9,239 nt of DNA from an uncultured Eubacteriales bacterium. GTDB lineage: Bacteria; Bacillota; Clostridia; Lachnospirales; Bianqueaceae. The stretch is from NCBI GenBank assembly GCA_900322165.1, contig ONYR01000251.1:1-9239 (forward strand). The letters are read 5' to 3'. The notes beneath the pieces were generated by a model. It searched no databases. It had not been told where the DNA came from and saw nothing but the letters and a program-made list of their open reading frames with translations. Positions 5,873 through 9,239 of this stretch are shown in pieces (position 1 is the first letter of the stretch; each line of letters starts with the position of its first letter). The translations under genes and the position numbers were made by a program.

Positions 5873-6166
5873 GATGAGGGCGAGGACGGAATGCTGATTG
5901 CGACAAACGAAAGTGAGAGCGCGGAGAGCGCGGAAGCGAAGGTGACTTCCACCAAGGCAATCAGTGCCGGTGTCGCGATCGCAGTTGTCGCGGCGGTCGG
6001 TGCGCTGAGCATGGCGCTCTCGATCAGCAAATCCGCGGAAGCCATTGCCCGTCAGCCGGAAGCGGCCGGACAGGTCCGTACCTCGCTGATGCTGGGTCTG
6101 GTGTTTATCGAAACCGCGATCATTTATGCCTTGATTGTTGCGATTCTGATTGTTTTCGTACTGTAA
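5792..6166 (+). CDS. atpE: F-type ATP synthase subunit c, with signal peptide and acidic N-terminal linker
   Basis: Subunit c monomers make the rotor ring of F0. This one is 124 residues, clearly longer than the usual 70-90. Residues 1-27 read as a signal peptide (KK, hydrophobic core, then IPALA before DE), and 28-55 form an acidic linker rich in Glu, Ser and Ala. The hairpin follows: helix 1 about 56-84, polar loop ARQPEA at 86-91, helix 2 about 97-124. Glu107 is the ion carrier in FIETAIIY, with Thr108 and Tyr112 also present. The position holding Gln in sodium-type c subunits is Met74. The helix-1 glycine repeat is replaced by A71-x-S73-x-A75-x-S77-x-S79. AAAGGA at 5778-5783 supports the start. 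An outward N-terminus agrees with the known c topology. The identity is certain; cleavage is inferred. Confidence 0.95.
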   Translation: MKKTVKMLICLAAAVMIFVMSAIPALADEGEDGMLIATNESESAESAEAKVTSTKAISAGVAIAVVAAVGALSMALSISKSAEAIARQPEAAGQVRTSLMLGLVFIETAIIYALIVAILIVFVL

Positions 6167-6214
6167 GACCGGAAGACAAAACAATTCGATCAGCGATCAT
6201 GGAGGAGAGCACTT

Positions 6215-6706
6215 ATGCCGCTCAATATCGATTTTCAGCAGGTTTTGCTGCATCTTTTTAATTTTGTTGTATTGTTCGGAGGGCTGTATTTCCTGCTTTA
6301 CAAGCCGATCCGCGCGTTCATGGACAAACGCGAGGGGACTTACTCCAATATGCAGGAGAAAGCCACCAAAGCGCTGGCGGAAGCCGAAGCGCTGAAGCAG
6401 GAGTATCAGGAGAAGCTGAAGGAGGCCGAGGCGGACATCGCGGAGATGAAGCGCAAGGCTGAAGGCGAGATCCAGGAAGCGCGGGAGTCCGAGCTGGAAG
6501 AGGCAAGGAAGGAAGCGCGAGAGATCATGGCGAAGGCGCACAGGGAAGCGATGCAGGAGAAAGACAAGGTCATGCATCAGGCGCGCAAGGAAGTGCGTCA
6601 GCTGGCCGAAGACGCGACGAGGAAGCTGGCGGGCCGCTCACTGCTGGATCTGTATGATCAGTTCCTCGATCAGGCGGAGGGAAACGAGCCTCATGAAACA
6701 CCGTGA
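6215..6706 (+). CDS. atpF: F-type ATP synthase subunit b
   Basis: Subunit b is the peripheral-stalk stator that links subunit a to the F1 head through delta. The 163-residue protein has one membrane helix at about 10-30 (LLHLFNFVVLFGGLYFLLY), then KPIRAFMDKRE. Residues 45-135 are a long charged coiled coil, followed by the family-typical KLAGRSLLDLYDQFLDQ. The length is normal for b, so the missing N-terminal half of delta is not hidden at its end. GGAGGA (6201-6206) lies 8 nt before the ATG. The gene ends 14 bp inside the next one, so translation of b and the delta/alpha fusion is probably coupled. Only one b gene is seen, so a b homodimer is expected. Confidence 0.95.
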   Translation: MPLNIDFQQVLLHLFNFVVLFGGLYFLLYKPIRAFMDKREGTYSNMQEKATKALAEAEALKQEYQEKLKEAEADIAEMKRKAEGEIQEARESELEEARKEAREIMAKAHREAMQEKDKVMHQARKEVRQLAEDATRKLAGRSLLDLYDQFLDQAEGNEPHETP

Positions 6707-8441
6707 TTATGAAACGATGCATGCGGTGATCTATTCCGCAGCTCCCCCGACTCATGACCAGATGGTGCGGTTCTGGGCTTTTCTTGACAGCCGCTACCCC
6801 GAGGAGATCGAGCTGACCTGGCAGCCGGACCCCCAGATTCAAGGAGGGTTCATGCTGAAGGCTGGCATGGATGTCTATGACTGGTCGCTCGAAGGGCGTC
6901 TTCGGAAGCTTCGCCGTGAGATCGATACCTTGCCGTCCGATCCGAGCCGTTCCCTGATTTCGCTTTTACAGGAACATCTGCAGACCTGGACTCCGGACAT
7001 CGAGCCGGAGGAGATCGGAACGGTTGAGTCGGTTGGAGACGGCATCGCGCACATCAAAGGTCTTTATAAGGTTAAGTACGGCGAGATCCTGCAGTTTGAG
7101 TCCGGAATCAAGGGCATGGTGCAGGATCTTCGAAAGGATAAAGTCTCGTGCATTATCTTCGGTGACGAGGATAAGATCGCACAGGGCGGACGGGTATTCC
7201 GCACGGGCAAGGAAGCGGGCGTGCCGGTCGGCGATGATTTTATCGGGCGCGTGGTGAACGCGCTGGGTGAGCCGATCGATGGGGCAGGGCCGATCCAGTC
7301 AGAGCATTACCGGCCGATCGAAGCGCCGGCGCCGGGTATCATTGACCGTGAAAGCGTCAATCAGCCGCTCGAGACCGGACTTCTGACGATCGATTCCATG
7401 TTTCCGATCGGCCGCGGTCAGCGCGAGCTCATTATCGGAGACCGTCAGACCGGGAAGACTACGATCGCGCTTGACACGATCCTGAACCAGAAGGGCAAAG
7501 GGGTCATTTGCATCTATGTCGCGATCGGTCAGAAAAACAGTTCGGTGGCACAGCTCGTGGAGACATTGCGCAAAAACGGCGCGATGGAATATACGATCGT
7601 TGTCAACGCGTCCGCGTCTGAGTCCATCCCGATGATCTATATCGCCCCCTACGCCGGCTGCGCGATGGGTGAATACTTCATGCGCGAAGGACGGGACGTG
7701 CTGATCGTGTATGATGATCTTTCCAAGCACGCGGTCGCGTACCGCGCGATGAGCCTGCTGCTTGAGCGAAGCCCCGGGCGCGAGGCCTATCCGGGCGATG
7801 TGTTCTACCTGCATTCCAGATTGCTTGAGCGGGCGGCACATCTCTCGAGTGACCTTGGCGGGGGCAGCATGACCGCGCTTCCGATCGTTGAAACGCAGGC
7901 CGGCGACGTGTCCGCCTACATTCCTACGAATATTATTTCCATCACGGATGGTCAGATTTTCCTTGAGACCGATTTGTTCTTCTCCGGGCAGCGTCCGGCG
8001 GTCAACGTTGGTCTTTCGGTCTCGCGTGTCGGTTCAGCGGCCCAGACCAAGGCCATGAAAAACGCGGCCAAAGGGTTAAAGCTGGCGCTTTCTCAGTACC
8101 GTGAAATGGAAGTGTTTACGCAGTTCTCCAGCGATATGGACGAGGGGACAAAGCGGCAGCTGCAGTTCGGCCGCTCGCTGCTGTATCTCATGCGTCAGCC
8201 GCAGCATAAGCCGCTTCGCCAGTCGGAGATGGTCGTGCTGCTGCTTATCGGCATGGATGGCTGTTTTGCCACCGTGCCGGTAAAGCAGATCCAGGAGAAA
8301 GCAAGTCACGTGCTTGCGTATTTTGAGAGAAACCATGCTAAGCTGCTTCGCGAAATCGACCAGACCGGCCGTTATACCGAGGAAGAGAGAGAGCTGATCC
8401 TGAGGGAGGCAGCGAAGGCGCTTTCGGAAGAGCAGGTGTGA
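6693..8441 (+). CDS. atpA: Fused ATP synthase delta C-terminal domain and alpha subunit
   Basis: A 582-residue protein. Residues 84-582 are a complete alpha subunit: SLISLLQEHLQTW (88-100) matches the usual alpha N-terminal helix, and IGTVESVGDGIAHIKGL (108-124) opens the beta-barrel. The P-loop GDRQTGKT is at 249-256, a Walker B-like VLIVYDD follows, and the arginine finger Arg445 lies in SVSRVGSA. In front sits a delta C-terminal domain (about 8-79): VIYSAAPPT, then QPDPQIQGGFMLKAG and VYDWSLEGRLRKLRREI. The first 100 or so residues of a normal delta are absent. The ATG at 6693 overlaps atpF, with GGAGG at 6676-6680 (12 nt away, rather far). A longer frame from 6654 lies deeper in atpF and is less likely. 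No internal ATG with a ribosome binding site separates delta from alpha. The next gene follows after one base. Confidence 0.95.
   Translation: MKHRDYETMHAVIYSAAPPTHDQMVRFWAFLDSRYPEEIELTWQPDPQIQGGFMLKAGMDVYDWSLEGRLRKLRREIDTLPSDPSRSLISLLQEHLQTWTPDIEPEEIGTVESVGDGIAHIKGLYKVKYGEILQFESGIKGMVQDLRKDKVSCIIFGDEDKIAQGGRVFRTGKEAGVPVGDDFIGRVVNALGEPIDGAGPIQSEHYRPIEAPAPGIIDRESVNQPLETGLLTIDSMFPIGRGQRELIIGDRQTGKTTIALDTILNQKGKGVICIYVAIGQKNSSVAQLVETLRKNGAMEYTIVVNASASESIPMIYIAPYAGCAMGEYFMREGRDVLIVYDDLSKHAVAYRAMSLLLERSPGREAYPGDVFYLHSRLLERAAHLSSDLGGGSMTALPIVETQAGDVSAYIPTNIISITDGQIFLETDLFFSGQRPAVNVGLSVSRVGSAAQTKAMKNAAKGLKLALSQYREMEVFTQFSSDMDEGTKRQLQFGRSLLYLMRQPQHKPLRQSEMVVLLLIGMDGCFATVPVKQIQEKASHVLAYFERNHAKLLREIDQTGRYTEEERELILREAAKALSEEQV
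6714..6929 (+). other. atpH: Delta/OSCP C-terminal domain fused in front of alpha
   Basis: Codons 8-79 of the fusion. In known F-ATPases this domain holds the C-terminal ends of the b dimer, while the missing N-terminal six-helix domain caps the alpha N-termini. Recognisable anchors, compared with family wording, are the VIYSAAPPT block (V-SA-pLt), VDP-like QPDPQIQGGF (vDpsliGGf) and DWSLEGRLRKLRREI (D.SlrgrL.rLr..l). The reading frame continues into alpha through about four residues of linker. Confidence 0.88.
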
Positions 8442-8442
8442 G

Positions 8443-9239
8443 ATGGCGACGATTCATGAAATTCAATCGCGCATCAAGAGTATCCGGGACACGCAGAAGA
8501 TCACGAACGCGATGTATTTGATCGCGTCGATGAAAATGCGCAAAGCCAAGGGCGAGCTGGATCGGACGAGGCCGTATTTCGACATGGTCTCAACGGAGAT
8601 CAAGCGTGTCTTCCGCACCGCGGAGAATGTGAAAAGCCACTATTTCTATCCGCCGGAAGGGGAGAAAGAACTGAACGGCACGTACGCTTACCTCGTGATT
8701 ACCGCGGACAAGGGCCTTGCCGGTGCGTACAACATGAACGTGCTGAAGAAGGCGGAGGAAGCCTTGAACAATCATCCGGACACCAAGCTGTATGTTGTCG
8801 GAGAATACGGGCGGCAATACTTCAAGCGCCGCGGCATCCCGGTGGAGCGCAATTTCCTTTATACCGCGCAAAACCCGAGCATGACACGCGCCAGAGAGAT
8901 CTGTGCCGCGCTGCTCAACGCGTACGATGCCGGTGAGATCGAAAAAATATACATTCTCTATACTGACCTGAAGAACGGGATCGACATGGAAGCAAAGTCC
9001 GTGCGTGTGCTGCCGTTCCATCGCGCTTCGTTCCACACAAGCACACAGGAGAAAAAGGTCAATACCCCCTTTGAATTCTTCCCTTCGGTGGAAGAAGTGC
9101 TGGACGCGCTGATCCCAAGTTACGTCAGCGGCTATATCTACAGCGCTCTGGTGGATTCGTTCTGTTCCGAGCAAAGTGCCCGCATGAACGCGATGAGCGC
9201 GGCCAACGACAATGCTCGGTCGATGATCGAAGAGCTTCA
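8443..9239 (+). CDS. atpG: F-type ATP synthase subunit gamma (3' end cut by window)
   Basis: Gamma is the central rotor shaft in the F1 head. The first 265 codons are present and the gene runs off the window. The N-terminal helix MATIHEIQSRIKSIRDTQKI, then NAMYLIASMKMRKAK, matches the conserved gamma start. ITADKGLAGAYN (about 86-97) matches the usual s-d-rGLcGgfN block, and the helix beginning SGYIYSALVDSF, with SEQSARMNAMSAA following, is the conserved C-terminal helix. The start lies one base after the alpha stop, with AGGTG (8434-8438) as a modest ribosome binding site inside alpha, so translation is coupled. Beta and epsilon genes are expected just beyond the window. No odd residues were noticed. 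Confidence 0.96.
   Translation, partial: MATIHEIQSRIKSIRDTQKITNAMYLIASMKMRKAKGELDRTRPYFDMVSTEIKRVFRTAENVKSHYFYPPEGEKELNGTYAYLVITADKGLAGAYNMNVLKKAEEALNNHPDTKLYVVGEYGRQYFKRRGIPVERNFLYTAQNPSMTRAREICAALLNAYDAGEIEKIYILYTDLKNGIDMEAKSVRVLPFHRASFHTSTQEKKVNTPFEFFPSVEEVLDALIPSYVSGYIYSALVDSFCSEQSARMNAMSAANDNARSMIEEL

Noticed and set aside
5575..6184. Two minus-strand frames (5575-6045 and 5774-6184) opposite atpE
   Set aside because: Both are low-complexity or histidine/arginine-rich complements of atpE with no start signals.
7299..7841. 180-codon minus-strand frame inside alpha
   Set aside because: Antisense shadow of a highly conserved coding region; no promoter or ribosome binding site.
8590..9174. 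194-codon minus-strand frame inside gamma
   Set aside because: Antisense shadow of gamma; the plus strand matches gamma throughout.

Overview
The window looks like a piece of chromosome from a low-to-moderate GC Gram-positive anaerobe (Bacillota, most likely class Clostridia). Three things point there: strong AGGAGG-type ribosome binding sites, the gene families present, and F-ATPase gamma-subunit wording (NAMYLIAS near the N-terminus, TADKGLAGAYN) that recalls Lachnospiraceae-type enzymes. Placement below class is inference. There is no sign of phage, insertion sequence, CRISPR, tRNA or rRNA.

Left part (1-2000): the 3' end of a glutaminase-A-like (DUF4965/DUF1793 type) gene runs into a convergent HSL-type carboxylesterase gene, and their ends overlap by 29 bp. 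The esterase is divergent from a TetR-family regulator gene. The intergenic region holds a good promoter for the regulator and a possible operator, which suggests a regulator/target pair. Past the regulator stop lies a short coding-like scrap and a hairpin.

Middle part (2000-4800): a minus-strand gene of unassigned function encodes a 212-residue protein. Its layout resembles ferredoxin-dependent bilin reductases. It is divergent from a 655-residue cytosolic S9 (prolyl-oligopeptidase-type) serine peptidase, and the two promoters are packed against each other. The terminator of the tetR gene appears to lie inside the 3' coding end of the minus-strand gene.

Right part (4860-9239): the first five genes of an F-type ATP synthase operon, atpB (a), atpE (c), atpF (b), a fused atpH'-atpA (delta C-terminal domain joined to alpha), and atpG (gamma, cut by the window edge). 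Beta and epsilon presumably follow. The operon is the interesting part. There is no separate delta gene: only the delta C-terminal, stalk-binding domain remains, and it is fused in frame to the N-terminus of a full-length alpha. Subunit c has a signal peptide, an acidic linker, and an A-x-S-x-A-x-S-x-S replacement of the usual glycine-repeat helix. Subunit a has lost the usual Asn of the RLFGN motif. Together these suggest an ATP synthase with a remodelled peripheral stalk and rotor.
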